A stretch of DNA of 64,000 nucleotides from Acidithiobacillus ferrianus (GCF_010378095.1 NZ_WNJL01000037.1:372001-436000); one strand, 5' to 3'; shown: positions 35,756 through 43,761, counted from the first letter of the stretch. The notes: generated by a model not told the origin, from the letters alone. Program-made: numbers and translations.

Positions 35756-36166
35756 ATGAAACGCTGGATATTCTGGATTGTGTTTTTCTGGATCGCAATA
35801 AATGTCCTTGGTATGTTTGCGTTCTTAGCCGTGTCTGAGCATGTGCATGTGGAACGCGATATCGCTAAAAACTTTGAATTAAAAAAGGCGGGGTGGAAGG
35901 TGCCGACATTGACTGGGCAGATGTTACCCGTGCAATGCGGGGCGGGCGCGGGGCTGGGCAAAAAGGCGCAATGGGTTTGCGCGAACTATTATTGGGGAAG
36001 CGCGGGGGAAACGCTCGCGAGAAAAGATATCTGGGGAAAGAAGATTGGTAAAAATCCCTGTGCATTTTTCCGTGCGCATCTTCGTTTGCTGGAGTTGACG
36101 GAATTTGATTCTGTATCTGACTGGAAAACTTTCAAGATCGGACTTGCTGCATGTGAAACCGTGTAG
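35756..36166 (+). CDS. Membrane-anchored protein, unknown
   Basis: A 136-residue protein with one N-terminal membrane anchor (WIFWIVFFWIAINVLGMFAF) and a globular part with Cys residues (VQCGAGAGLGKKAQWVCANY, PCAFFRAH, AACETV) facing the periplasm if the anchor is of the usual N-in type. ATG 35756 is preceded by GGGGG and a hairpin. It ends just before the oriT-like region. No family recognised. Confidence 0.55.
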   Translation: MKRWIFWIVFFWIAINVLGMFAFLAVSEHVHVERDIAKNFELKKAGWKVPTLTGQMLPVQCGAGAGLGKKAQWVCANYYWGSAGETLARKDIWGKKIGKNPCAFFRAHLRLLELTEFDSVSDWKTFKIGLAACETV

Positions 36167-36216
36167 TGCTTCCATCTTCATATCTCCCGTTATTACCCCC
36201 GTACCCCAAAACCGCA

Positions 36217-36251
36217 GGGTGTACCTGTTCGCTACGCTCACAGGTACACCC
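36217..36251. other. Candidate origin of transfer palindrome
   Basis: A perfect 12-bp inverted repeat, GGGTGTACCTGT and ACAGGTACACCC, around an 11-base loop, in a 280-bp gene-free stretch directly upstream of the mobilisation genes. A second GC palindrome and ACGCTATCCCC follow at 36270 onward. The relaxase partner in this element is a MobF protein, whose nic site normally lies a few bases beyond such a repeat. The GTGTACC arm is shared with the array at 34488. Confidence 0.5.
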
Positions 36252-36372
36252 CCAGAAGCTCACACCATACGCTATCCCCTGGCGGGGTAGCACCGGCCCT
36301 TGCGGGCCAGCAACGGCGGGGCTTTGCCGCGCAGGGCGCGAGCCCAAAAACCGCCTTGCGCAACGCGCGCGA

Positions 36373-36396
36373 AATTTGGCATCGCCCCAATGGTGG
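36373..36396 (+). promoter_or_regulatory. AATTTGGCA-GRTG element, copy 3
   Basis: AATTTGGCA (36373-36381) and GGTGG at 36392, spacing 14, 69 bp before the ribbon-helix-helix gene. The second half is the weakest of the set, so this copy may be degenerate. Confidence 0.45.
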
Positions 36397-36446
36397 CGGG
36401 TGTTTCAAACGCCCTGCACCACTAACCGGATACAGGAGTAACCGCA

Positions 36447-36917
36447 ATGGCTAAAAACATCCGCAAGAATTTCACCATAAGGCTTACAGACGCGGAACGC
36501 GAAGCATTAACCAAGGAATCCGAAATGCTCGGAATGTCCCCCACAGAGTACATCCGCACTTTGATGATGCACGGAAAAAGCAGGTTGTATATTGAATACC
36601 TGCATGGCCTAGTGGAACAGATAAACGTCTCCATGCGCGAAATCGCGGAGCAAAAAGCCGCTCCAGAAAGCACTGCATTAAGCCCGGCAGCCGCGTCCAC
36701 GTCGCCGGATGTGCTCCAGAGAATATTGACGGGATTGCAGGTGTTGCACACTAAGATGGCGCAATCGGAAGAAAAAATTGAACACATCGAGGGCTTTGTG
36801 GATGCCCGCGTTGGCCTGTTCCCAAACGATATGAACGCGCTTGGGCTGGATTATACCAAGATCGGCAAGGACGGTTTGAAGACGTACGCCAAGCGATTCC
36901 AAGGAGTAAAACCATGA
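36447..36917 (+). CDS. Ribbon-helix-helix mobilisation accessory protein (MobC/TrwA-like)
   Basis: A 156-residue protein whose N-terminus MAKNIRKNFTIRLTDAEREA and MLGMSPTEYIRTLMMHGK forms a ribbon-helix-helix, the fold of MobC and TrwA proteins that bend oriT DNA and help the relaxase. A helical middle and a 40-residue low-complexity Ala/Ser linker follow. It precedes the coupling protein and relaxase genes, matching the order trwA-trwB-trwC of the IncW type. It overlaps the next small gene by 4 bp. Confidence 0.72.
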   Translation: MAKNIRKNFTIRLTDAEREALTKESEMLGMSPTEYIRTLMMHGKSRLYIEYLHGLVEQINVSMREIAEQKAAPESTALSPAAASTSPDVLQRILTGLQVLHTKMAQSEEKIEHIEGFVDARVGLFPNDMNALGLDYTKIGKDGLKTYAKRFQGVKP

Positions 36918-37141
36918 AGAAGATTACCATACATGAGATTACCCTGAGCGTTAGCTTCGACTCGGATAATTATCAGGAAGCCGCCGAAATGGCGGCATCA
37001 CTGGTACGTGATTGTGAGTGGGCGGCGTATAAAATTAATGAGTCCCACAACCCGCGCGAACGCCCCGCGCCCGTCGTCGCGGATTCCTATGATTGGCTTA
37101 ATGGGTGCGATGATACGGTCCATCACGACGACCCGTTCTGA
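36914..37141 (+). CDS. Small acidic protein, unknown
   Basis: A 75-residue protein, MKKITIHEITLSVSFDSDNY, ending in an acidic tail (DDTVHHDDPF). It starts at an ATGA overlap with the ribbon-helix-helix gene and so should be made with it. There is no recognised family. It may be a small partner of the mobilisation proteins. Confidence 0.5.
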   Translation: MKKITIHEITLSVSFDSDNYQEAAEMAASLVRDCEWAAYKINESHNPRERPAPVVADSYDWLNGCDDTVHHDDPF

Positions 37142-37144
37142 AGT

Positions 37145-37168
37145 AATTTGGCACCACCACATAGATGA
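37145..37168 (+). promoter_or_regulatory. AATTTGGCA-GRTG element, copy 4
   Basis: AATTTGGCA (37145-37153) then CATAGATGA, GATG at 37164, spacing 14, 44 bp before the small acidic gene at 37194. It is one of the best copies. Confidence 0.6.
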
Positions 37169-37193
37169 ACCACCCACTAAAAGGAGCCGTAAA

Positions 37194-37352
37194 ATGAGCA
37201 ACGCAGACGATTATGAAACCGCACCATGTACCCCCATTTTGGGAGAAATTGAAAACGATATCCCCCTTGACTGGGAGATTGAAAACGCCATTTTAGACGA
37301 TCTCGATGCCCAGCTTGAAGACGAATGTCTGGAAAGTATCTGGTCCGTGTAA
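37194..37352 (+). CDS. Small acidic protein, unknown
   Basis: A 52-residue strongly acidic protein (MSNADDYETAPCTPILGEIE then NAILDDLDAQLEDECLES). AAAGGAG precedes ATG 37194. No membrane or secretion signal is visible. It lies directly upstream of the coupling protein gene, with the AATTTGGCA element in front. Its small size and charge resemble DNA mimics or anti-restriction proteins only in a very general way; no assignment is made. Confidence 0.5.
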   Translation: MSNADDYETAPCTPILGEIENDIPLDWEIENAILDDLDAQLEDECLESIWSV

Positions 37353-37384
37353 CACCTGTACATCAACATAAAGGAGCAAGTGTA

Positions 37385-39157
37385 ATGGACACAAACGCAA
37401 CCCCCGGACGTAAAAAAGAGTCCTTCCTTAAAGGCGCAGGAAGCGCCTTATACTGGTTATGGACGCTGGTAATGGTGACCAGTGGCCTTACCGCCATGGG
37501 CATGAGTGTCGCCGCATATCATCATGGAATGATCATGATGCCCGCGTATGTTATGGCTGTTGCCTTCTTTGGCTTTGGCGTTTATGGTGGCAAAAACACC
37601 CCCCGTAAAGGAAGCACGAAGGCCACAAGATGGCAATTTTTAGGCGCATTGTGGGTCACAGCAACGGCCATGGCTATCACATTGGTTGCCTCCCAAAGCA
37701 TCGGTTTTTTGCTGGCCATCGGCACCCTTATTGCCGTTCATCGCATCCTTCTCCACAAGAAAAAAGTCGTTAATAATGTTGACGATGAAGACATGGATGG
37801 CGAGTTTATCAGGGGCGCCAGGATCTTTGATTACCGCGATCCTAAGAGACTTGCGAAGACCAAAACCGGCAATAAATACCCCATCACAATCGGTGGCGTA
37901 GAGATCCCGCGAGACGAAGAGAGCAGCCATTTTCTCTTCGCGGGCGGCCCTGGCATGGGCAAATCCGTGGCTATTTCCCAAATGCTGGAAACAATCCGGC
38001 TAAGGGGTGAAAGGGCCATCGTATATGACCCGACTGGCGAATATCTGCAATGGTTTTATCGTCCAGGAGATAAGATTTTAAACCCGTTGGACGCCCGTTC
38101 TGAGCCCTGGACACCATGGTCAGATGCGGATAATAGGGCGGACTTTGAAGCCCTGGCAGGTGGTTTAATTGCTGATGATGAGCGCCAGCCCTTCTTTCCA
38201 CAAAGCGCCAGAGCGCTGTTAGTGGCTATTTTGGAAACCACGAAATCCGTTTCAGAAATGACGCGCATGATCATGGCTTCTGAAAATGAAGAATTGATTG
38301 AGTTGGTTAAAAAATGCGGATTGTTAGGCCTGGTTGGCAGTTCCCAGACGTTTAGTAACAGCCGTGCCAGTATGACCGCACCGACGACCTGCCTGAGATA
38401 TCTAAGGGACACAAAGCCCGGAGAAATGCCGTTTTCAATCCGTAAATGGGTGATGAATGAAGAGCAAAATAAAGGTTCATGGCTGTTTTTGACAAGCCGC
38501 GCTGATCAACGCACAACGTTAAGACCCCTGCTTTCCTTGTGGCTGGACATAGCCATAAATGGCGTGATGATGATGTCCCCGAACCGTGAAAGGCGGCTGT
38601 GGCTCATGGTGGACGAACTGCCTACCCTGCAAAAGATGCTGAAAATTGCCGTGGCAATGGCCGAGTGCAGAAAGTACGGCCTTTGCGTCGTGACGGGCAT
38701 CCAAACTGTGGCGCAACTGAAAGACGTCTACGGGATCCACGGCGCAGAGGTAATGTTGGGCCTGCCTCAAACCCAGACAATTTTTCGGTTACCGGATCCG
38801 GATACCGCCGCATGGGCCAGCAAGGCGATCGGCTCAAGAAATTTGACTCGGGAAGTGCTGTCTGAAAGCAGCAACAGCAGTGGCGGGGGGGAGTCGAGCA
38901 GCTTCCAAAACACCACTGAAGACGCCATTTTGCCTAGTCAAATCCAGAGCTTGCCCAAGTTGGAAGCCATTTTGTCTTACTCGGATGGCGTGGATGGGGT
39001 GAAGAAATGCCGGGTGAAACTGGCCTGGAAAGACCGCCCCAGCCAGGCACAAGCGTATGTGATGGCGCACACCATCACCCCTGAGCCTTTCATCTCCGAA
39101 ACAGCGCCCGGCTTGCCGGAAGTGGTGGATGAATCTGCACCCACCGACCCCTTTTAA
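37385..39157 (+). CDS. Type IV coupling protein (VirD4/TraD/TrwB)
   Basis: A 590-residue hexameric ATPase that would bring the relaxase-DNA complex to a secretion channel. N-terminal membrane helices span residues 10-60 and 80-130 (LYWLWTLVMVTSGLTAMGMS; ALWVTATAMAITLVAS). The ATPase has Walker A FAGGPGMGKSVAIS near 190 and Walker B LWLMVDELPTLQ near 400, plus GIQTVAQLKDVYG and SNSSGGGESSSF. The C-terminal region ends in an acidic, Pro-containing tail. ATG 37385 is taken because the membrane helices follow it; the open frame begins 60 bp earlier. The gene is 66 bp upstream of the relaxase. Confidence 0.9.
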   Translation: MDTNATPGRKKESFLKGAGSALYWLWTLVMVTSGLTAMGMSVAAYHHGMIMMPAYVMAVAFFGFGVYGGKNTPRKGSTKATRWQFLGALWVTATAMAITLVASQSIGFLLAIGTLIAVHRILLHKKKVVNNVDDEDMDGEFIRGARIFDYRDPKRLAKTKTGNKYPITIGGVEIPRDEESSHFLFAGGPGMGKSVAISQMLETIRLRGERAIVYDPTGEYLQWFYRPGDKILNPLDARSEPWTPWSDADNRADFEALAGGLIADDERQPFFPQSARALLVAILETTKSVSEMTRMIMASENEELIELVKKCGLLGLVGSSQTFSNSRASMTAPTTCLRYLRDTKPGEMPFSIRKWVMNEEQNKGSWLFLTSRADQRTTLRPLLSLWLDIAINGVMMMSPNRERRLWLMVDELPTLQKMLKIAVAMAECRKYGLCVVTGIQTVAQLKDVYGIHGAEVMLGLPQTQTIFRLPDPDTAAWASKAIGSRNLTREVLSESSNSSGGGESSSFQNTTEDAILPSQIQSLPKLEAILSYSDGVDGVKKCRVKLAWKDRPSQAQAYVMAHTITPEPFISETAPGLPEVVDESAPTDPF

Positions 39158-39167
39158 CCCCGTGGTG

Positions 39168-39196
39168 AATTTGGCACTGACATATATATAGATAGG
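39168..39196 (+). promoter_or_regulatory. AATTTGGCA-GRTG element, copy 5 (long spacing)
   Basis: AATTTGGCA (39168-39176) with GATAG at 39191, spacing 18 instead of 14 across an ATATATATA run, 51 bp before the relaxase start. A GGGGCC/GGCCCC hairpin (39195-39210) follows, just before AAGGGAG. Confidence 0.5.
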
Positions 39197-39223
39197 GGCC
39201 ACCCGGCCCCAAGGGAGCATGAA

Positions 39224-42200
39224 ATGGTGATGACCGTAGCAAAGGCCGCCGGCGACGGCGCCGCATACTATAAAGATCCGGGGTATTACCAAGACGAAGG
39301 GCACGCCCCTGCCGAGTGGATCGGCGCGGGTGCTGAAAAGCTTGGACTGGTAGGCGAACTTGAGAGCGGGCACGATTTTGAAACCTTCGACCGTCTACTA
39401 AAAGGCGAATTGCCGAACGGGCAACAACTGCCCGGCCCCATAGATGGCGGCGAACGCCGGACGGGTTGGGACTTCACCATCTCCCCACCCAAAAGCGTGT
39501 CGCAACTGGCTCTGACACACAATATGCAGGAAGTCCGCGAAGCATTTCTGGAAAGCTCCAAGGAGGCGTTCCTACAATTCCTGAATGAAAAGCACATCCA
39601 GGCGCGCGGCATGGAAAATGGGCAGCAGGTGCGCATGGACGGGGATGTGGTGTGCGCGGTGTTCGTTCACGAGACGGCACGGCCAGTGGATGGGGTCGTA
39701 GACCCCCAGATCCACTCGCATTTCGTTGCTACCAATGTGGTAATCAGGGAAAAAGACGGCAAAGCCGTGGCTATCGACATGAAACTATCTGACGACGACG
39801 TGAAGCACATCGGTCGCGTTGCGGATTCCTTGTTGGCTAATAAATTACGGCCATTAGGTGCTGAAATCGTACAAACCAAGGACAGCTTTGAAATAGCCGG
39901 AATTTCCAGGGACTACATTGAATTTAATTCAGGGCGCTCCAATCAAATACTCGAAGCCCTGGAGAAGGAAGGGCTGACGCGCGCAACGGCCAGCACCGAA
40001 CAAAAACAAGCGGCGAACCTGGCAACCCGTGAAGCCAAGGACACTGCAGAAAAGTCAGGCCAGGAATTGCGAAAGGACTGGGTAGATCGCGCCAAAGAAG
40101 CCGGATTTTTTGAGCAGGGGGAAAGGGTAAAGGAAGAGATGCGCGAGCGCGCCAAGACATGGGTGCCCGAAACCCGAGAGCAGCGCATGGACATGGCGGC
40201 CGAAGCCCTGAGAAGTGCCGCACGCCACTTCTCTGAAAGGCAAAGCGTGTTTTCCGCTAAGGATATGTCAACATGGGCCTTAAAGGCGGGCATCAAAAAC
40301 GGGGTAACAGAGGGGGAGTTAAGACAGGCATTTTCTGAAGAAAAGGAAAAGCATGGGCTACTGGTGGCAAAATCCCCAATAGATCCTCAGACTGGTGCGC
40401 CGTCCACAGAGCGTTTTGTAACCACCCGTGCGGCCTTGGCCCGCGATGAAAATATGATCAAAAATCTCCGTGCCGGAAAGGGTGCGGTCGCCGCAAACGA
40501 GCGCTGGACGCCGCAAGAAATCCAGCGGGAAATAGCCGCGTATGAAGCGACTAAAGGCTTTAAGCTATCCCCGGATCAGGTGCTTGCCATTCACACCACA
40601 TTGGGATCCAGCGACCGTAACACCACCTGGCAAGGGGTGGCGGGCGCGGGCAAGACAACCGCTGTGGAAGTGGCAAAAAATGCCTTTGAAAATCGTGGCT
40701 ACAAAGTCCTTGGGATCGCGTCCGGAACGCAGGCCGTGAAGGAACTAGCCAGCATAAACGTCGAATGCAAAACCTACGCCATGTGGGCAGCTTCTGGCAT
40801 GAAAGCGGATGATAAAACCATTTTCATCGGTGACGAAACCGGGATGACGGGCAGTGTGGACGGCGCAAGAGCCATCCACACTATCGAGCAGAACAAAAGC
40901 CGTGGCCTATTTATTGGTGACACCAACCAACTGCAAGCCGTTGACTCTGGCAGCCCGTTCAGAATCATGCAAAAGGAGTGTGATATATCCACCCTGAGTG
41001 AAATTCGCCGCCAGAAAACCCCGGAAATGCTCAAGGTCGCCACTCTGTTCTCAGAAGGAAAAGCCGCAGCAGCAGCGCAGGAAATGGGGCAATTCATGCA
41101 TTCCGTGGACATAGGCGATGCCAGTAATTACAAGGAGATTGATCAAAAGATTGCTGATGTGGTGGCTAAGGAATACTTGGCCTTACCACCCGGTAAACCA
41201 ACGGAAAACGATAAAGGCGTGCCATCCCAGACGCGGGACAACACCCTGTTAATTGTCGCAACCAATGGCATGCGCGAAAGGCTGAACCTTGGAATCCGCG
41301 AGGGACTGAAAGCCGAAGGCGCTCTGGGAAAAGAAGACGTGCAGGCGCGCACCCTGCATGACGGTAAAGCGACAAAAGAAGAACTTCGTCAGGCCCATTA
41401 TTACGATGGAAAAATGAAAGACGAGGACGGCAAAGCCGTCCAGATCGTCATCATGCCGTCCGCTGAAATTAAAGGCGAAGGTTACGCTGTGCATGGCGTA
41501 AGGTACGCCGATGAAGCCATACAAAAGCACTACCTTGAAATGCGCGCAAACGCCAAGGAAAACGGACTGGAGAAAGACGCGCCGGTAATCCTGGCAAAAG
41601 GCCAGGAATACCGCGTCCAGTCTGTGGATCTGCAGAAAGGCGAAGTGCGCCTAGCCGACTCAGAAAACCGCGAGATTATCTGGAAACCGGACGAAGCCGG
41701 TAAAGTAAGAGCCTTTGAAGAAAAGCAAACCGCGATGGCCACCGGGGACCGGGTTATTTTTAAGGAGAATCAGACGATCCAACAGCCGGATGGCAAAGAA
41801 ATAAAAGTCTTTAACGGACAGAAAGGCGTTGTGCAGTCGGTATCAGAAGGCAAGATTTACATCAAAACCAGCCAGGGTGAAGATGTGGCGATAGACAAAA
41901 ACGGCGGAACACGAATTGAACATGCGTACTCTGGCACAGTACATTCCATGCAGGGCGCCACACAGGATTATGGTATAGCCGCGCTTCGCGCTGGCAGCAA
42001 AATCAACTCCGCAAACCAAGGCTACGTGGGCCAGACGCGTTTCAGGTATGAAATAAAAGTCCACACGAATGACGTAGCGCAGTTGCAGAAAGATTGGGGC
42101 AAAGGCTATCAGTATCAGGAAAATGCAATTGATCATTCACGGGATAAAGATTTACAGAAGTTTAATCAGCAGATAGAGGAGAAGAAAATGGAAGTCGTCG

Positions 42201-42745
42201 AGAAAGAGGATGGCCTGGATCCGAAATCCCAGGCACAGCAAGCGGAACCGGAGAAAGGCCCCGCCAGTGTAACCGGCGAGCGGGAAGCACTTGAAGAAAG
42301 GGCACAGCCGGAAGCCGCCCAGGCGGCACCCGGCAAGGATGCGGAGCGGGAAGCACCTGCAGGCGCACCCCGCGAAGCGGAACAGCGCGATGAAAGGGCG
42401 CAGCCGGAATCCGCCAACCAGATGGTGCGCGGCGACCGGCAGGAGCAGAAAGGTGACCCAGCGAAGCCTGAAAAGGCGCAGTCGGAACCCGCGCCACGGG
42501 AACCGGAGCGGGCACCAATGCCACCTATGGACAAAATGGAAAAGTGGGCCAAAACGCAAGAGGCGCGCGAAGCGAGTGGCATGGGAAAGGTGCTTGGATC
42601 CCGGCAGGCCGAGCAGGCCCAGCGCGGACAGGCCCCGGCGAAAGGCCCGCAGGCGCCGACCTATGACAAGGCTCCTGCACCCGCCAAGCCACAGCCTGCT
42701 ACCCAGCAGCACAAGGACAAGGGCGGTATGGAAAGGGAGATATAA
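39224..42745 (+). CDS. MobF-family relaxase-helicase (TraI/TrwC type)
   Basis: A 1173-residue relaxase that would nick oriT and unwind the transferred strand. The relaxase domain has tyrosines at YYKDPGYYQ near residue 13-21, ISPPKSVSQLALTH, and the three-histidine metal site in HETARPVDGVVDPQIHSHFV. The TraI-like SF1 helicase has Walker A GVAGAGKTTAVEVA near 470, IFIGDETGMTG (Walker B) and GDTNQLQAVDSG; HSMQGATQDYGI is the C-terminal motif. The last 200 residues are low-complexity and rich in Glu, Ala, Pro and Gln. GGGAG precedes ATG 39224. Confidence 0.92.
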   Translation: MVMTVAKAAGDGAAYYKDPGYYQDEGHAPAEWIGAGAEKLGLVGELESGHDFETFDRLLKGELPNGQQLPGPIDGGERRTGWDFTISPPKSVSQLALTHNMQEVREAFLESSKEAFLQFLNEKHIQARGMENGQQVRMDGDVVCAVFVHETARPVDGVVDPQIHSHFVATNVVIREKDGKAVAIDMKLSDDDVKHIGRVADSLLANKLRPLGAEIVQTKDSFEIAGISRDYIEFNSGRSNQILEALEKEGLTRATASTEQKQAANLATREAKDTAEKSGQELRKDWVDRAKEAGFFEQGERVKEEMRERAKTWVPETREQRMDMAAEALRSAARHFSERQSVFSAKDMSTWALKAGIKNGVTEGELRQAFSEEKEKHGLLVAKSPIDPQTGAPSTERFVTTRAALARDENMIKNLRAGKGAVAANERWTPQEIQREIAAYEATKGFKLSPDQVLAIHTTLGSSDRNTTWQGVAGAGKTTAVEVAKNAFENRGYKVLGIASGTQAVKELASINVECKTYAMWAASGMKADDKTIFIGDETGMTGSVDGARAIHTIEQNKSRGLFIGDTNQLQAVDSGSPFRIMQKECDISTLSEIRRQKTPEMLKVATLFSEGKAAAAAQEMGQFMHSVDIGDASNYKEIDQKIADVVAKEYLALPPGKPTENDKGVPSQTRDNTLLIVATNGMRERLNLGIREGLKAEGALGKEDVQARTLHDGKATKEELRQAHYYDGKMKDEDGKAVQIVIMPSAEIKGEGYAVHGVRYADEAIQKHYLEMRANAKENGLEKDAPVILAKGQEYRVQSVDLQKGEVRLADSENREIIWKPDEAGKVRAFEEKQTAMATGDRVIFKENQTIQQPDGKEIKVFNGQKGVVQSVSEGKIYIKTSQGEDVAIDKNGGTRIEHAYSGTVHSMQGATQDYGIAALRAGSKINSANQGYVGQTRFRYEIKVHTNDVAQLQKDWGKGYQYQENAIDHSRDKDLQKFNQQIEEKKMEVVEKEDGLDPKSQAQQAEPEKGPASVTGEREALEERAQPEAAQAAPGKDAEREAPAGAPREAEQRDERAQPESANQMVRGDRQEQKGDPAKPEKAQSEPAPREPERAPMPPMDKMEKWAKTQEAREASGMGKVLGSRQAEQAQRGQAPAKGPQAPTYDKAPAPAKPQPATQQHKDKGGMEREI

Positions 42746-42751
42746 ACTGCT

Positions 42752-42772
42752 TGTACGTTTTTCGTACAAGCC
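42752..42772. repeat. Perfect CTTGTACG/CGTACAAG hairpin
   Basis: An 8-9 bp stem around TTTTT directly downstream of the relaxase stop. There is no T run after it, so it is not a clear intrinsic terminator; it could stabilise the mRNA 3' end or bind a protein. Confidence 0.45.
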
Positions 42773-42796
42773 TTGAGTCAGCAGTATGGAGGCATC

Positions 42797-43003
42797 ATGG
42801 ATATAAACATGAATATGACACAGCAGCAAAACCAACCGCCCCAGGAATGGCCGGACGCCCACCATCCCCAGGTAGGCCCCGGCACCCCCGGCGAAGGCGG
42901 GATCCTCAATGTCCCGCCTTTGGACTCGGTGACCACCATGGATCGCCCATCAATGAATGGGCCGGGCATGAGTGGCGGCAGCGAAATCGAGATCGAGTGG
43001 TGA
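42797..43003 (+). CDS. Small Pro/Gly/Met-rich protein, unknown
   Basis: A 68-residue low-complexity protein (MDINMNMTQQQNQPPQEWPD and later GPGMSGGSEIEIEW). ATGGAGG at 42786 is a good ribosome site for ATG 42797. It follows the relaxase hairpin and precedes another AATTTGGCA element. No family is recognised; composition suggests an unstructured protein. Confidence 0.45.
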   Translation: MDINMNMTQQQNQPPQEWPDAHHPQVGPGTPGEGGILNVPPLDSVTTMDRPSMNGPGMSGGSEIEIEW

Positions 43004-43006
43004 TGG

Positions 43007-43033
43007 ATTTGGCACCACCGCAGATATAGATGT
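43007..43033 (+). promoter_or_regulatory. AATTTGGCA-GRTG element, copy 6 (long spacing)
   Basis: GATTTGGCA with GATGTG at 43029, spacing 18. No convincing gene follows within 200 bp, so this copy may be a relic or may serve a non-coding transcript ending at the terminator at 43148. Confidence 0.4.
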
Positions 43034-43147
43034 GACGGAACCGCCAAGCCGGGCAGTGGCGATAAACACCGGCAGTCACGCACTGGCTTCAACTCCTTCC
43101 TCAGGGGCGTGGTCGACTAGCCGCCGCAAGCGGCCCCTATACCCTGT

Positions 43148-43200
43148 AACCCAGACGTAACCCACGCGAAAACCGTTTGGGTTACGTCTGGGTTTTGTTT
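43148..43200 (+). terminator. Strong intrinsic terminator
   Basis: A 16-bp perfect stem, AACCCAGACGTAACCC with GGGTTACGTCTGGGTT, around a 15-base loop, followed by TTGTTTT. It closes the transcript coming through 43007-43147. Confidence 0.75.
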
Positions 43201-43226
43201 TCAAAACCACTTGGGTTTTTTAAATC

Positions 43227-43250
43227 AATTTGGCACCACCACACAGGTGC
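43227..43250 (+). promoter_or_regulatory. AATTTGGCA-GRTG element, copy 7
   Basis: AATTTGGCA (43227-43235) with GGTGC at 43246, spacing 14, 53 bp before the start at 43285. A GCGGGG/CCCCGC hairpin (43249-43265) follows. Confidence 0.55.
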
Positions 43251-43284
43251 GGGGGTTGTCCCCGCCTATTTCAGAGGTGCTCAA

Positions 43285-43587
43285 ATGCCAGGAAACATCA
43301 GAACAGCGGCAGAACTTGTAGACAAGATCCAGGACGGTAAGGAAATGACCAAAGAGGAAATGCTCAGCAGCCTTGCCGATGACCAGAAAATATCCCAGGC
43401 GTTTGGCCTGCAAGGCGATTACGCCCAAGCCAGCCCGGTAGACGCAAAAGAGCATGAAAGGGCGTCTGAAATTGCGGAAAATGCCTATGACAGGGTGCAA
43501 GCCGGCGAGTTTGATGACCGCTTTAAAAATCCCGAGATCCAAACCAAGTCAAGGAACGATGACATGGAAATGGAAATGGAAATGTAA
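43285..43587 (+). CDS. Unknown 100-residue protein with MEMEM tail
   Basis: A helical, acidic protein (MPGNIRTAAELVDKIQDGKE, AKEHERASEIAENAYDRVQA) ending DDMEMEMEM. The tail is encoded by tandem ATGGAA repeats, so its length could change by slippage. A ribosome site is weak (AGAGG at 43273). It is followed by a second hexamer repeat and a terminator. No family recognised. Confidence 0.5.
   Translation: MPGNIRTAAELVDKIQDGKEMTKEEMLSSLADDQKISQAFGLQGDYAQASPVDAKEHERASEIAENAYDRVQAGEFDDRFKNPEIQTKSRNDDMEMEMEM
43562..43584 (+). repeat. Tandem ATGGAA hexamer repeat in coding sequence
   Basis: Four near-perfect ATGGAA units at the 3' end of the 43285 gene, encoding alternating Met and Glu. The unit of six keeps the frame, so gain or loss would alter only tail length. 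Confidence 0.6.
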
Positions 43588-43607
43588 TAAAAGGCGGATC
43601 ATCATAG

Positions 43608-43640
43608 CCCAACCCCAACCCCAACCCCAACCCCAACCCG
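43608..43640 (+). repeat. Tandem CCCAAC hexamer repeat
   Basis: Five CCCAAC units, the last of which forms the left arm of the terminator hairpin at 43635. The repeat is non-coding and sits 20 bp after the stop of the 43285 gene. Confidence 0.7.
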
Positions 43641-43660
43641 GCCACCGTGCCGGGTTTTTT
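43635..43660 (+). terminator. Intrinsic terminator
   Basis: AACCCGGC and GCCGGGTT pair around a 6-base loop and are followed by a T run. It ends the 43285 transcript and is close in sequence to the terminator at 48352. Confidence 0.75.
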
Positions 43661-43708
43661 GTGCCCGTTGCCCCCCCCCGCAAAACCCGATTCCGCCCGA
43701 AAATTTTT

Positions 43709-43732
43709 AATTTGGCACTCCCCTATTGGTGT
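43709..43732 (+). promoter_or_regulatory. AATTTGGCA-GRTG element, copy 8
   Basis: AATTTGGCA (43709-43717) then CTATTGGTG, GGTG at 43728, spacing 14, 48 bp before ATG 43762. Confidence 0.58.
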
Positions 43733-43761
43733 AGTCACCCAAACGGAAAGGAGTAGCACCC

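Noticed and set aside
37145..37168. AATTTGGCA elements as sigma54 promoters
   Set aside because: TGGCAC resembles a -24 box, but the -12 GC at 10 bp spacing is missing in all copies.
42752..42772. Hairpin after the relaxase as an intrinsic terminator
   Set aside because: The stem is perfect, but no T run follows it, so it was listed only as a repeat.
42152..42865. Minus-strand open frames opposite the relaxase tail
   Set aside because: They arise from the low-complexity Glu/Ala/Pro coding sequence of the relaxase and have leucine- and arginine-rich compositions typical of shadows.
43608..43640. Tandem CCCAAC repeats taken as a CRISPR array
   Set aside because: Units are six bases with no spacers and no cas genes are nearby. 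No CRISPR array was seen anywhere in the window.
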